From assembly GCF_003667705.1 (NCBI RefSeq), contig NZ_CP033019.1:558001-622000 (forward strand): a stretch of DNA of 64,000 nt, given 5' to 3'. A program made the position numbers and the translations under genes. Below are positions 1 to 8,413 of this stretch, in pieces. Below the pieces are notes generated by a model that ran no database searches, was not told the DNA's origin, and worked only from the letters and a program-made list of their open reading frames with translations. Within the stretch, counting starts at the first letter, position 1. Each line of letters opens with the position of its first letter. This stretch comes from Janthinobacterium agaricidamnosum. GTDB lineage: Bacteria > Pseudomonadota > Gammaproteobacteria > Burkholderiales > Burkholderiaceae_D.

Positions 1-303
1 GGCCAGCAAACCTTCCAGCAGACTCTCGATCACCAGTTGCAGGCGCTCCTGCAGCGAAAATTCGTTCTGTCCCTGCGTCTTGTCGGCCTGCGCCACTGCG
101 TCTGCAATTGCTTGCTGAAAGTAGGCGGTTACCAGTTTCTCCTTGGTAGGGAAGTATTTGTAGATGGTGGCATCACCGACGTCGGCGGCACGTGCGATCT
201 GCTTCATCGTGGTGCCCTCAAACCCATGCTGGGTCATCAGGTCCACTGCGGTCTGAATGATCAGCCGATGGTTTTTGGCTTGTTGGGCTTTGGAAGTACG
301 CAT
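1..303 (-). CDS. TetR/AcrR-family transcriptional regulator, C-terminus beyond window
   Basis: Reading the minus strand from an ATG at 303 gives 101 codons with no stop before the window edge, so only the N-terminal half is present. Residues about 10-57 form a typical TetR DNA-binding domain: a first helix with LIIQTAVDLMTQHGFEGTT, then the recognition helix region IARAADVGDATIYKYFPTKEKL, which is the family hallmark (IYKYFPTKE). The C-terminal ligand-binding part is missing, so the effector cannot be guessed. No clear Shine-Dalgarno precedes the ATG. A minus-strand promoter overlapping a perfect palindrome about 310 bp upstream (611-646) could be its own, but the leader would be long. The fold assignment is firm; the target genes are unknown. 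Confidence 0.9.
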   Translation of the reverse strand, partial: MRTSKAQQAKNHRLIIQTAVDLMTQHGFEGTTMKQIARAADVGDATIYKYFPTKEKLVTAYFQQAIADAVAQADKTQGQNEFSLQERLQLVIESLLEGLLA

Positions 304-1086
304 GATCGAAATTTGAAAAAGAGTGGAATGTCGGGGCGGGGCGAAACAATCAAGTCTGGCCCTACCATGTAAGCAGTGCGACGGCGAGCAGGCATATCGT
401 TGCCCCCGCAGCTACAAAATATCCATTCATAGAATGGCTGGCGAGAAAGTTGCGGCCACGTGCCTCTTGAACTTGACGACGCCACAGACGACGCGTGCAA
501 GCCCCGACCAGTACGTGAACCAGACCACTGTATTTGCCATATCCATTCTCGAGATTACCTCATGCCCTACATTGCGATATGAATATACGATACTTACTAT
601 CTATTCATTTAATATATTTCACATCTATTGCATAGTCAATGACTATTATTTGATAAAGAGGTCGATGTATTCCAAGCATGGCTTCATGCCGGGTGTCGGT
701 GGCAATCCACGGAACTTGGCAGCGCCGCGCCTCGGCACGGCTTCTGACTCATGGATTTGTGCGATTCAGGACGTGGAGCCCGAGGCTGCGATTTGATGAT
801 GCCAGGGCGGTGCCAGTAGGCGAGCGGCAACGCGCCATGTGGGCCTAAGTAGTACCGGGCGACGGCATGGCCCTGCTCAGTAGCTCGTAAGAACCATATT
901 CTTGCGGCTACGTAGTCGATTCGGACACCGTCCCTGGAGATGCATGAGGACTGGCGACATTGATTTGGGCATCGGCACGTCTAAGCCCGGCTTCGAATGC
1001 CCATCGTGATACGGCATGTTGCACCGAGTCCTGACTCATCGAACGCTTCCATCATGTCTCATCACTAAGAACCTACAGGCGCGCAG
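304..1086. other. Gene-free interval of about 780 bp
   Basis: No convincing gene is visible in either strand. Base composition is lower in GC than the flanks, with a clearly AT-rich core at about 555-655. Open frames here lack family resemblance and codon bias. The core holds a promoter and palindrome (listed separately). The rest may be the remnant of a decayed gene that was once divergent from the TetR regulator, but I cannot recognise it. Confidence 0.6.
611..646 (-). promoter_or_regulatory. Sigma-70-type promoter overlapping a perfect palindrome (candidate TetR operator)
   Basis: On the minus strand TTGACT (639-634) and TATATT (616-611) are separated by exactly 17 bp. The -35 hexamer lies inside the palindrome ATAGTCAATGACTAT (632-646; 7-bp arms, one central base), a size typical of TetR-family operators. 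Transcription would run toward the TetR gene at 303. That the regulator binds here is inference. Confidence 0.5.
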
Positions 1087-2283
1087 TCAAATCACGGCCC
1101 CCAGCTTGAAAATCGGCAAATACAGGGCAATCACGAGGGAGCCGACGAGCACACCCAGCACCACCATCAGCGCCGGTTCCAGCAGGGCCGACAGGGTGGC
1201 GACGGTGGCGTCGATGTCCGCCTCGATGATCTCGGCCGCCCGCGACAGCATGGCGTCGAGCGCGCCCGATTCCTCGCCGATCAGGGCCAGTTGCGTCAGC
1301 AGCGGGGGAAACACGCCGCTGTGCTCCATGGCCAGGGCCAGGCTGCCGCCGGCGCGGATTTCACGCTCGATGCGCGCTGTCGCTTCCTGGTATAGCGCGT
1401 GGCCGGAGGCGGCGCCCACGAGGCCCAGCGAGTCGAGCAGCGGCACGCCGGCGGCGAACATGGCGGCCAGGGTGCGCGTCCAGCGGGCGATTGCCGCCTT
1501 GCGCAGGAGCGGGCCGAACACGGGCAGGCGCAGTGCCCGCAGTTGCGTGTTGCGTCTTAAGGCGGGCCAGCAGCGCCAGGCCAGGTGCAGCAGCACGCAA
1601 GCGAGCACGAGCGCTGCCAGCAAGACCAGCCAGTAGCGGACCAGAAAGGCGGACACGCCCATGACGGCCAGGGTGGGCAACGGCAAGGGCGCGCCGAAGC
1701 TGTCGAAGACCTGGCGGAAGGCGGGCACGACCACGCTCATGATGATGGCCGTGACAACGATGGCGACGAGTACGATGACCAGCGGATACATCAGCGCGCC
1801 GCGCACCTGCCGCCGCAAGGCGATGGCTTTTTCCTGATGCGTGGCCAGGCGCGCCAGCAAGTCCTGCACGATGCCGGCCTGTTCGCCCGCCGCCAGCAGG
1901 TTGCAATACAGCTCGTCAAACAGCAGGGGAAACTGGCGGAACGCTTGCTGCAGGCTGCTGCCCGCTTCGATGTCGTGGCGCAGGTCGCGCATCAGCTCGG
2001 TGATCGCGGGTTTGGCGTGCCCCTTGCCGGCGATGTCGAAGGCGTGCAGCAGCGGCACGCCGGCCGCCATCATGGTCGACAGCTGGCGCGTGAACAGGGC
2101 AATATCCTTGCGCGTGATGGCCTTGCCCGGCGCGCTGCGCGCAGCCTGCACCCGGGTGGCCAGGATGCCCTGGCGTCTTAGCGCGACCGTGGCTGCGCCG
2201 GCGTCGGCGGCGCGCAAGACGCCTTCGGCCGCCTTGCCATGGCGGTCCGTGCCCTTCCATGCAAAGCGCCGCTCGGCCGCCAT
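1087..2283 (-). CDS. Type IV pilus/type II secretion inner-membrane platform protein (PilC/GspF family)
   Basis: A 398-residue protein with two T2SS-F domains, the expected architecture for PilC/GspF, the polytopic inner-membrane protein that couples the assembly ATPase to pilin polymerisation. The first F domain (about 65-190) begins FTRQLSTMMAAGVPLLHAF and the second (about 268-390) WTRTLAAMFAAGVPLLDSL, showing the internal duplication. Hydrophobic segments lie near residues 165-190, 210-235 and the C-terminus. I choose the ATG at 2283 because AGGAGG sits 5 nt upstream; a GTG two codons earlier would overlap that site. Length matches the family (about 400). No pilB, pilD or pilin gene is adjacent, so this is an orphan copy here, and it may be PilC proper or a secretion paralogue. 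Confidence 0.9.
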   Translation of the reverse strand: MAAERRFAWKGTDRHGKAAEGVLRAADAGAATVALRRQGILATRVQAARSAPGKAITRKDIALFTRQLSTMMAAGVPLLHAFDIAGKGHAKPAITELMRDLRHDIEAGSSLQQAFRQFPLLFDELYCNLLAAGEQAGIVQDLLARLATHQEKAIALRRQVRGALMYPLVIVLVAIVVTAIIMSVVVPAFRQVFDSFGAPLPLPTLAVMGVSAFLVRYWLVLLAALVLACVLLHLAWRCWPALRRNTQLRALRLPVFGPLLRKAAIARWTRTLAAMFAAGVPLLDSLGLVGAASGHALYQEATARIEREIRAGGSLALAMEHSGVFPPLLTQLALIGEESGALDAMLSRAAEIIEADIDATVATLSALLEPALMVVLGVLVGSLVIALYLPIFKLGAVI

Positions 2284-2356
2284 GTGCACCTCCTGCCGTC
2301 ACGGTAGCAGCGCCGGACAAAAGCACCAGCGGCGCTGGCGGCAGGCTTGATGTGGC

Positions 2357-3829
2357 TCAGCCTTTTGTGGTTTGCACTTCCGTCTGCACAACGGCCTGGG
2401 CCTTCACGTCGGCCGCATCGTCCTCGTCGCTGTCCGTGCCCTTGCTGATGCTTTCGCCATCGTCGCGGCGCAGGGTCCAGAAGGTCAGCGAGGACAGCAC
2501 CGTCAGCGCGGCCAGGGTCAGGAAGGCGTGGTGCAGGGCCGTACTGAGCATGGCGCGGTCCGACTGCGGCATGTCGCCCAGGTACCAGCCCGTGATCAGC
2601 GAGCCGAAGGCGAGGCCAAAGCTCATCGACAGTTGCTGCATCGAGCTGGCGATGGTGCTGGCCATGCTGGAATCGGCCTTGTCGACGTCGGCATACGCGA
2701 TGGTGTTCATGCTGGAAAACTGCAGCGAATTGAAAAAGCCCATGCACAGACTGATGGCGACAATCACGTACAGGGGCGTGCCCGCGCCCACCTGCGAAAA
2801 CATGGCGATGGTGATGCCGATCAGCACGGTGTTGACGATCAGCACCTGGCGGTAGCCGAAGCGGGCCAGCACGCGCGCGGAAATGAATTTCATGCCCATG
2901 GCGGCGGCCGCGGACGGCATCATCAGCAAGCCCGATTGCCAGGCGGGCAAGCCCAGGCCCAGCTGGTACAGCAGCGGCAACAGGAAGGGCAGGCCGCCCA
3001 CGCCCAGGCGCGTGACGAAGCCGCCCACCACCGAGACGCGGAAGGTGCGGATCTTGAACAGGGTCAGGCGCAGCAGCGGGTGCAGCACTTCGCTCGAATG
3101 CCAGGCATACGCGGCCAGCAGGCTGATGGAGATGAACAGCAGCACGGCAAACGAAGTGCCGTCGATGCGATGTTCGCCGAAGATTTCCAACAGCCACGAC
3201 AGCAGCGCGATACCCGTGCCGAACAGCACCAGGCCGATCAGATCCAGCGGACGGGGCTTATCGCCGTAATAGTCGGGCATGTAGCGGTGCGCCAGGTACA
3301 GCGCCGCCAGGCCGACAGGCACGTTGACGAAGAAAATCTCGCGCCACGACAGCCAGTGCACGATCAATCCTCCCACCGTGGGGCCCAGCAGGGGGCCGAT
3401 CAGGGCAGGGATGATGACGAAATTCATGGCCGCCAGCAATTGCGACTTGGGAAAGGTGCGGATGATGGTGAGCCTGCCTACCGGCATCATCATGGCCGCG
3501 CCCACCCCTTGCAGCAGGCGCGCGGCCACCAGCATGGGCGCATTGACGGACAGGCCGCACAGGATGGAAGCGATGGTAAAGATGGCAACGGCGGCGGAAA
3601 ACACGCGCCGCGTGCCGAAGCGGTCGGCCATCCAGCCGCTGATGGGAATGCACACGGCCAGGCTCAGGATGTAGCTGGTGACGACGGCCTTCAGGCTCAG
3701 CGGCGTCACATGCAGGCTGGCGGCCATGGCGGGAATGGCGGTGTTGACGATGGTGGAGTCGAGTTGCTCCATGAACAGGGCGGTGGCGACCACCCAGGGA
3801 AGGTAGCTTTTAATCGGGGAACTGGTCAT
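2357..3829 (-). CDS. MFS multidrug exporter, DHA2 (EmrB/QacA) family
   Basis: A 490-residue, strongly hydrophobic protein of the major facilitator superfamily. The N-terminal segment carries the DHA2 signature LDSTIVNTAIPAMAASL in TM1, motif A GWMADRFGTRRVF between TM2 and TM3, and the motif C region around residues 140-160 (PALIGPLLGPTVGGLI), which marks drug:H+ antiporters. The last 35 residues are polar and acidic. It would export drugs or lipophilic compounds using the proton gradient at the inner membrane. Its start is poorly preceded by a ribosome-binding site. It is divergent from the lipoprotein gene at 4036, and the shared gap contains a strong palindrome. No membrane-fusion partner is adjacent, so it may act alone. 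The substrate is unknown. Confidence 0.9.
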   Translation of the reverse strand: MTSSPIKSYLPWVVATALFMEQLDSTIVNTAIPAMAASLHVTPLSLKAVVTSYILSLAVCIPISGWMADRFGTRRVFSAAVAIFTIASILCGLSVNAPMLVAARLLQGVGAAMMMPVGRLTIIRTFPKSQLLAAMNFVIIPALIGPLLGPTVGGLIVHWLSWREIFFVNVPVGLAALYLAHRYMPDYYGDKPRPLDLIGLVLFGTGIALLSWLLEIFGEHRIDGTSFAVLLFISISLLAAYAWHSSEVLHPLLRLTLFKIRTFRVSVVGGFVTRLGVGGLPFLLPLLYQLGLGLPAWQSGLLMMPSAAAAMGMKFISARVLARFGYRQVLIVNTVLIGITIAMFSQVGAGTPLYVIVAISLCMGFFNSLQFSSMNTIAYADVDKADSSMASTIASSMQQLSMSFGLAFGSLITGWYLGDMPQSDRAMLSTALHHAFLTLAALTVLSSLTFWTLRRDDGESISKGTDSDEDDAADVKAQAVVQTEVQTTKG

Positions 3830-3941
3830 GGATGCGAGCCTGAGGAGGTAAGACGGAGCCGACAGTACGATGAATTGTCACATAAATGGCGCCCGCGTGC
3901 CGCCCGCGCCATTCATTCTTGCAGTGCGCCGGGGGCATCGT

Positions 3942-3963
3942 CCATGGAACATTTGTTCCATGG
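3942..3963. promoter_or_regulatory. Perfect palindrome in the divergent MFS/lipoprotein gap
   Basis: Nine-bp arms CCATGGAAC and GTTCCATGG flank a 4-nt centre (ATTT). It lies 73 bp before the lipoprotein ATG and 113 bp before the exporter ATG, and has no T-run, so an operator is more likely than a terminator. The cognate regulator is not identified. Confidence 0.5.
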
Positions 3964-4035
3964 CAATAGATTACTGGCAAGGCTAGCATGTGTTTTCCGG
4001 CAGTTCCCGCCCCTCCTTCCCGAAAGTCCTATCAC

Positions 4036-5181
4036 ATGAAAAATGCACTTACCTTCCTTGCCCTGAGCGCCGCCCTGTCCGCCTGCGGCGGCGGCAGCGA
4101 TGGCGGTACGCCGGAAGCGCCAGTCACGCCGCCCGTCGTGGTCACGCCCGTCGCCGATCCCGTGACGGTCGCCTCGCAAGCGGTCGCGGCCCAGGCTGGC
4201 CTGGCCGTGATCGCCGGCGCCAATGCGGACGAGACGGTGTATGACGTGGCGGCCGATATCGGCGACACGTGGCGCATCACGTTCGACAGCGCGAAGAAAA
4301 CCTACGCGATCCGCGTGCTGTCGACGCAGTTCGGCTTGAGCGACCGCAGCGGCACGTTCAGCGCCGTCACCGTCGGCAATCTCACCACTTACACGGCAAC
4401 GGATTTCAGCGTCACCGTCGACGCGCGCACGCGTCTTCTTTCGGGCAATATCAAACTGGGTAATATGGTCTCGACCGTCAGCGGCACCGGCTATGCGGTG
4501 GGCGACGTGGCCAGACTGGCCGGCAGCTATATTTTCCTGGGGGCCATGCGCAATGCCTCGAACGGCGGCGACCGTTTCAATCCGAAAGGCAGCCTCAAGG
4601 TAGCGGCCGATGGCAGCGCGCAACTGTGTAATGGCGGCGTATTCAATGCGCAAGGCGTGTGCTCCGCGGTATCGCCGCAGCTGGAAGCGGAAAACGCCAG
4701 CCTGACCCTGGTCAAGGATGCGAAGAATGGTTTGCTCGTCGCCCGCCAGGGCCAGCAGGATTTCGGCATCGTCCACGTGCATGCGGGGGACCGGGGGCTG
4801 GCGCTGTTTATCGACCGCTACAGCCGCAACCAGGAAAACGTGCTGCGCGTGGGCACCATCGTGGCCGCCAAACAACAGAAGATCGGCAGCGAAATCGCCG
4901 GCAGTTACGCCTGCGCGGCGCCGGGCATCAGCGCCAAGATCGAGATTGCGGGCAACACCGCCACCTTGACGAATAACACGAGCGGCAAGACGCACGCGGA
5001 AACCATCACCGCCAACAAGCTGGGCCTGGGCGCGCAGGCCGTCGATTTCGATGGCATCGCCGTGTTCAAGGACCCGGCCGACGTGCCGGCAGATTACTCG
5101 ATGTTCATGCCGGTGTCGTCGAGCATGGCGGTCGAGTTTTCGACCGACCGCTCGTATATGGGCACGTGCCTGAAAAATTAA
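4036..5181 (+). CDS. Putative outer-membrane/periplasmic lipoprotein of unknown function
   Basis: A 381-residue protein with a classical lipoprotein signal: MKNALTFLALSAALSAC, lipobox LSAC with the acylated Cys at 17, followed by GGG and a Pro/Val/Thr-rich linker (about 22-45). The second residue after Cys is Gly rather than Asp, consistent with outer-membrane sorting. The start at 4036 is chosen because an earlier in-frame ATG (3988) would bury the signal peptide. The rest is Thr/Ser/Gly-rich, beta-type sequence with three cysteines in the middle and C-terminal parts, and I recognise no domain. It is monocistronic and divergent from the exporter. The function cannot be assigned. Confidence 0.8.
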   Translation: MKNALTFLALSAALSACGGGSDGGTPEAPVTPPVVVTPVADPVTVASQAVAAQAGLAVIAGANADETVYDVAADIGDTWRITFDSAKKTYAIRVLSTQFGLSDRSGTFSAVTVGNLTTYTATDFSVTVDARTRLLSGNIKLGNMVSTVSGTGYAVGDVARLAGSYIFLGAMRNASNGGDRFNPKGSLKVAADGSAQLCNGGVFNAQGVCSAVSPQLEAENASLTLVKDAKNGLLVARQGQQDFGIVHVHAGDRGLALFIDRYSRNQENVLRVGTIVAAKQQKIGSEIAGSYACAAPGISAKIEIAGNTATLTNNTSGKTHAETITANKLGLGAQAVDFDGIAVFKDPADVPADYSMFMPVSSSMAVEFSTDRSYMGTCLKN

Positions 5182-5206
5182 GAGGTGCCGCCACGTGCCT
5201 GTGTGA

Positions 5207-5240
5207 GTAGGTCGGGTTAGCCGGTACGGCGTAACCCGAC
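5207..5240. repeat. REP-like palindrome, copy 1
   Basis: Short hairpin element beginning GTAGGTCGGGTTAG and ending CGTAACCCGAC. The same pattern (GTAGGTCGG-TTAG...CGTAA-CCGACA) recurs at 23879-23909, 51509-51539 and 51609-51643. Here it lies between the convergent 3' ends of the lipoprotein gene and cobQ and could also act as a terminator. Confidence 0.75.
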
Positions 5241-5247
5241 ATCACCA

Positions 5248-6702
5248 TCAGCGTGGCATTCGTTCCAGCGCATCCATCAACGGCATCGCCGCATCGGCAA
5301 TCCGTTCCAGGCTCGCTTCGCGCAGGGCGGCGGTGTCCACCGTGTGGCCGGAGTCCAGCCCCGCCCAGCGCAGCAGCGCCGCACACGCGGCGGGCGTGTC
5401 GAACATGCCGTGCAAGTAGCTGCCGAGGATTTGCCCGTCGCCCGATACGGCGCCTTCCGGCCGCCCGTCGATGACGAAAGCCGGCTGCGCCAGCGCCGCG
5501 CCATGCGACATGCCCATGTGGATTTCATAGCCTGACACGGGCGCTTCGGCCGCGCCGCCAAACGCGCAATGGCCGGCGACTTGCTGCAGGCGTTTTTCCG
5601 CTGTCAGCTCCGTCACCAGGTCGAGCAAACCCAGTGCCGCTGACTCTCCAGCCGCGCCTTCCACGCCCCGCGGATCGCGCACGCTTTGCCCCAGCATCTG
5701 GAAGCCGCCGCAGATGCCCAGCACCTTGCCGCCATAGCGCAGGTGCTTGGCCAGGTAGGCGGGCCAGCCTTGCTGCTGCAGCCAGGCCAGGTCGCCACGC
5801 GTGTTCTTGCTGCCGGGCAGGATCACCAGGTCGGCCGGCGGAATCGGCTGCCCCTGCTGGATAAATTGCAGGTCGATGCCGGGGTGGGCGCGCAGCGCGT
5901 CGACATCCGTGTGGTTGCTGATGCGCGGCAGTTGCGGCACCACCACCTTGAAGGCGCCCCGTTCGGCTTGCGTCGTTTCGACGGCGTCTTCCGCATCGAG
6001 GAACAGGCCTTGCAGGTAGGGCAGCACGGCCAGCACGGGCTTGCCCGTCTGCTGTTCCAGCCACTCGATGCCGGGCGCAAGCAGCGAGATGTCGCCGCGG
6101 AAGCGGTTGATGACGAAGCCGACGATGCGTGCCCGTTCGCTGTCGGACAAACACGCCAGGGTGCCGATGATGTGGGCGAAGACGCCGCCCCGGTCGATGT
6201 CGGCCACCAGGATCACGGGGCAGTCGACGGCTTCGGCAAAGCCCATGTTGGCGATGTCGCGCGCGCGCAGATTGACTTCGGCGGGGCTGCCCGCGCCTTC
6301 GACGATGACGGCGTCGTATTGCTGGCGCAAGCGCGTAAAGGATTCCAGCACGGCGCCCATCGCGATGGTCTTATATTGCTGGTAGTCGCGCGCATCCATC
6401 TCGGCGCGTACCTTGCCGTGGATGATCACTTGCGCGCCCGTGTTCGACGACGGTTTCAAGAGCACCGGATTCATGTCCGTGTGCGGCGCGATGCCGCAGG
6501 CCAGCGCCTGCAAGGCCTGGGCGCGGCCGATCTCGCCGCCGTCGCTCGTCACCGCGCTGTTCAAGGCCATGTTTTGCGGCTTGAACGGCGCTACCGTCAC
6601 GCCACGCCGTTTCAATAAGCGGCACAGGGCCGCGACGACGGTGCTCTTGCCCGCGTCGGATGTCGTGCCCTGCACCATCAGGACGGGGAAGGGGCTCTTC
6701 AT
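5248..6702 (-). CDS. cobQ: Cobyric acid synthase (glutamine-dependent amidotransferase)
   Basis: A 484-residue enzyme that amidates the b, d, e and g carboxylates of adenosylcobyrinic acid a,c-diamide, giving adenosylcobyric acid. The N-terminal dethiobiotin-synthetase-like domain starts [20 protein letters not shown] (P-loop), with [10 protein letters not shown] and the [12 protein letters not shown] segment typical of CobQ. The C-terminal class I glutaminase-like domain shows the nucleophile elbow [11 protein letters not shown] and the late His in GSYLHGMF. The start at 6702 overlaps the stop of the preceding gene (ATGA), so it is translationally coupled as the last gene of the B12 operon. 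No cobB/cbiA or ring-synthesis gene is near, so it probably works on scavenged incomplete corrinoids. Confidence 0.95.
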   Translation of the reverse strand: MKSPFPVLMVQGTTSDAGKSTVVAALCRLLKRRGVTVAPFKPQNMALNSAVTSDGGEIGRAQALQALACGIAPHTDMNPVLLKPSSNTGAQVIIHGKVRAEMDARDYQQYKTIAMGAVLESFTRLRQQYDAVIVEGAGSPAEVNLRARDIANMGFAEAVDCPVILVADIDRGGVFAHIIGTLACLSDSERARIVGFVINRFRGDISLLAPGIEWLEQQTGKPVLAVLPYLQGLFLDAEDAVETTQAERGAFKVVVPQLPRISNHTDVDALRAHPGIDLQFIQQGQPIPPADLVILPGSKNTRGDLAWLQQQGWPAYLAKHLRYGGKVLGICGGFQMLGQSVRDPRGVEGAAGESAALGLLDLVTELTAEKRLQQVAGHCAFGGAAEAPVSGYEIHMGMSHGAALAQPAFVIDGRPEGAVSGDGQILGSYLHGMFDTPAACAALLRWAGLDSGHTVDTAALREASLERIADAAMPLMDALERMPR

Positions 6703-7505
6703 GTCTGCTGCTCCTGCAGATGTTGCCAGCGCGCGATGATGTCGCTGATCTGGCGCAGCCCTTCGGTAATCGCCGCCGGGCCGGGCGACAGGATGTCGGG
6801 CGACTTGATCTCGAACAGCATCTGGTTTTTCACGGCGGGAATCGCATCCCAGCCCGGGCGCGCCGCCAGTTGCGTGGGCTGGAACTTCTTGCCGCACCAG
6901 CTGGCGAGGATGATGTCGGGCGCGCGTGCGACCACGTCACGGGAATCGGCGATGATGCGTTCCTTTGCGCCGGGCTGCCGGGACAATTCCGGGAAGGCGT
7001 CCGTGCCGCCGGCGATCTCGATCAGTTCTGCCGCCCAGCCGATGCCGCTCATCAGGGGATCGTTCCACTCCTCAAAGTAAATCACGGGCTTGCGCGTCCA
7101 CGACATTGCGCGGGCCTGTGCGGCGGCGATGTCCGCGCGCAGGCTGGCGATCAGCAATTTGCCCGCTTCCTCGCGCTGCACCAGCGCGGCCAGCACGGCG
7201 ATCATGCGCAGGATGCCGTCGACCGTGCGCTGGTTGAACTGGTGTACTTCGATGCCGGCCTTGACCAGGTCGCGGCAGATATCGGCCTGCATGTCGCAAA
7301 AGCCGATCACGAGATCCGGTTCCACTGCCAGGATGCGTTCCAGGTTCGTGGACGAAAAGCCGCTGATCCTGGTTTTTTCCTCGCGCGCCCGTGGCGGACG
7401 CACGGTAAAGCCAGAGATCCCCGCGATGACGTCCTCGGCGCCCAGCGCGTACAGCGTTTCCACGGCTTCCGTCGACAGACAGGCGATGCGCTGGTAGTGA
7501 CTCAT
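6699..7505 (-). CDS. Cobalamin-binding BtuF-like protein without signal peptide
   Basis: A 268-residue protein of the BtuF/periplasmic-binding-protein type III fold: [26 protein letters not shown] at the N-terminus, [19 protein letters not shown], then [25 protein letters not shown]. Unlike the neighbour at 7502-8413, it begins directly with the mature fold ([11 protein letters not shown]) and has no hydrophobic signal segment. No in-frame extension supplies one either. It overlaps btuF by 4 nt (ATGA) and cobQ by 4 nt, so it is in the same operon. Leaderless BtuF-like proteins are seen in B12 loci of other proteobacteria. A cytoplasmic corrinoid-binding or trafficking role is inference. Confidence 0.8.
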   Translation of the reverse strand: MSHYQRIACLSTEAVETLYALGAEDVIAGISGFTVRPPRAREEKTRISGFSSTNLERILAVEPDLVIGFCDMQADICRDLVKAGIEVHQFNQRTVDGILRMIAVLAALVQREEAGKLLIASLRADIAAAQARAMSWTRKPVIYFEEWNDPLMSGIGWAAELIEIAGGTDAFPELSRQPGAKERIIADSRDVVARAPDIILASWCGKKFQPTQLAARPGWDAIPAVKNQMLFEIKSPDILSPGPAAITEGLRQISDIIARWQHLQEQQT

Positions 7506-8413
7506 GGCGCCGTCTTGGCTGCGGGAGCGCTGCGGCGCTGGCGGGCCGCTTCCAGCTGTTCGCACATGGCGGCCGTGCCTTCGATCATGCGCGGACCGGC
7601 GCGGTTGAGCAGGTCGCCATTCAGGCGGAACAGGTTATTTTTGCGCACGGCCGTCATCGACGGGAAGGCGCGCCACATGGCCAGGCCGCCTTCGCTGCGC
7701 GGGTCGCTTTTTTCGCTGGTGCCGAAGATGACTTCCGGGTCTTCCTGCAGCACGCCTTCCGGCGTGACGACGGGCGCCACCACCTTCATCGCGGCGAACA
7801 CATTCTGGCCGCCGCACACGCGCATCGAATCGCTGATGATGCTCGCGCCGCTCAAGGTATATAGAGGTTTGTCCCATACCTGGTAAAACACGCGCACGGG
7901 CGGGCGCTGCGCGTATTGCGCCGTCAAGCTGGCCAGTTTGGCGCGCAGCTGGGCGGCGGCCGGCTTGGCGATTTTTTCCGTGCCCATCAGCTGACCCAGG
8001 CGTTCCATGCTGTCGGGGATATCGGCCAGCTTGCGCGGTTCGCTGTGATAGATGGGCACCTTCAACTGGCGCAGCATGGCGATCTGGCGCTCGGCGCTGC
8101 CATGCATCCACACGACGATCAGGTCCGGTTTCATGGCGATGATGCGTTCCATGTCGTACTGGCGGTTGTCACCCACTTGCGTGATTTTCTTGGCCGCCTC
8201 CGGGTAGTCGCTGTAGCTGACGACACCGGCGATCTTGTCGCCGCCGCCGGCAGCGAACAGCAGTTCCGTGACGTGCGGCGCCAGCGCCAGGATGCGCTGT
8301 GCCGGTTTTGCCACGGTGACGGTATTGCCGTCGTCGTCGCGCACGGTGATGGCGGCATGCGCCTGCAGCGAGATTAATCCGGCCAGCAGCAGTGCTGTTT
8401 TCAAGTGGTTCAT
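7502..8413 (-). CDS. btuF: Periplasmic cobalamin-binding protein of the B12 ABC importer
   Basis: A 303-residue protein with a clear Sec signal ([20 protein letters not shown]) and a BtuF/type III binding-protein fold: ITVRDDDGNTVTVAKPAQRILALAPHVTELLFAAG, then IIAMKPDLIVVW and, in the second lobe, VFYQVWDKPLYTLSGASIISDSM. It captures corrinoids in the periplasm and delivers them to BtuCD, both encoded upstream in the same operon. The ATG at 8413 overlaps the stop of the cobD gene by 4 nt. An upstream in-frame extension is rejected because it would hide the signal peptide. The C-terminal tail is basic and Ala-rich. Confidence 0.92.
   Translation of the reverse strand: MNHLKTALLLAGLISLQAHAAITVRDDDGNTVTVAKPAQRILALAPHVTELLFAAGGGDKIAGVVSYSDYPEAAKKITQVGDNRQYDMERIIAMKPDLIVVWMHGSAERQIAMLRQLKVPIYHSEPRKLADIPDSMERLGQLMGTEKIAKPAAAQLRAKLASLTAQYAQRPPVRVFYQVWDKPLYTLSGASIISDSMRVCGGQNVFAAMKVVAPVVTPEGVLQEDPEVIFGTSEKSDPRSEGGLAMWRAFPSMTAVRKNNLFRLNGDLLNRAGPRMIEGTAAMCEQLEAARQRRSAPAAKTAP

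Noticed and set aside
323..796. Open frame of 157 codons on the plus strand upstream region
   Set aside because: It overlaps no conserved motif, has no ribosome-binding site, and runs through the AT-rich promoter island. The composition is not coding-like.
2372..4039. Long plus-strand frame (555 codons) over the drug exporter
   Set aside because: Antisense shadow of a clear MFS gene in high-GC DNA; its translation is His/Gln/Arg-rich low-complexity sequence.
5207..5240. Insertion sequence remnant
   Set aside because: Only a 34-bp hairpin, no transposase sequence or target duplication; better described as a REP-like element.
5686..6618. Plus-strand frame over cobQ
   Set aside because: Antisense shadow; cobQ on the minus strand has all family motifs.
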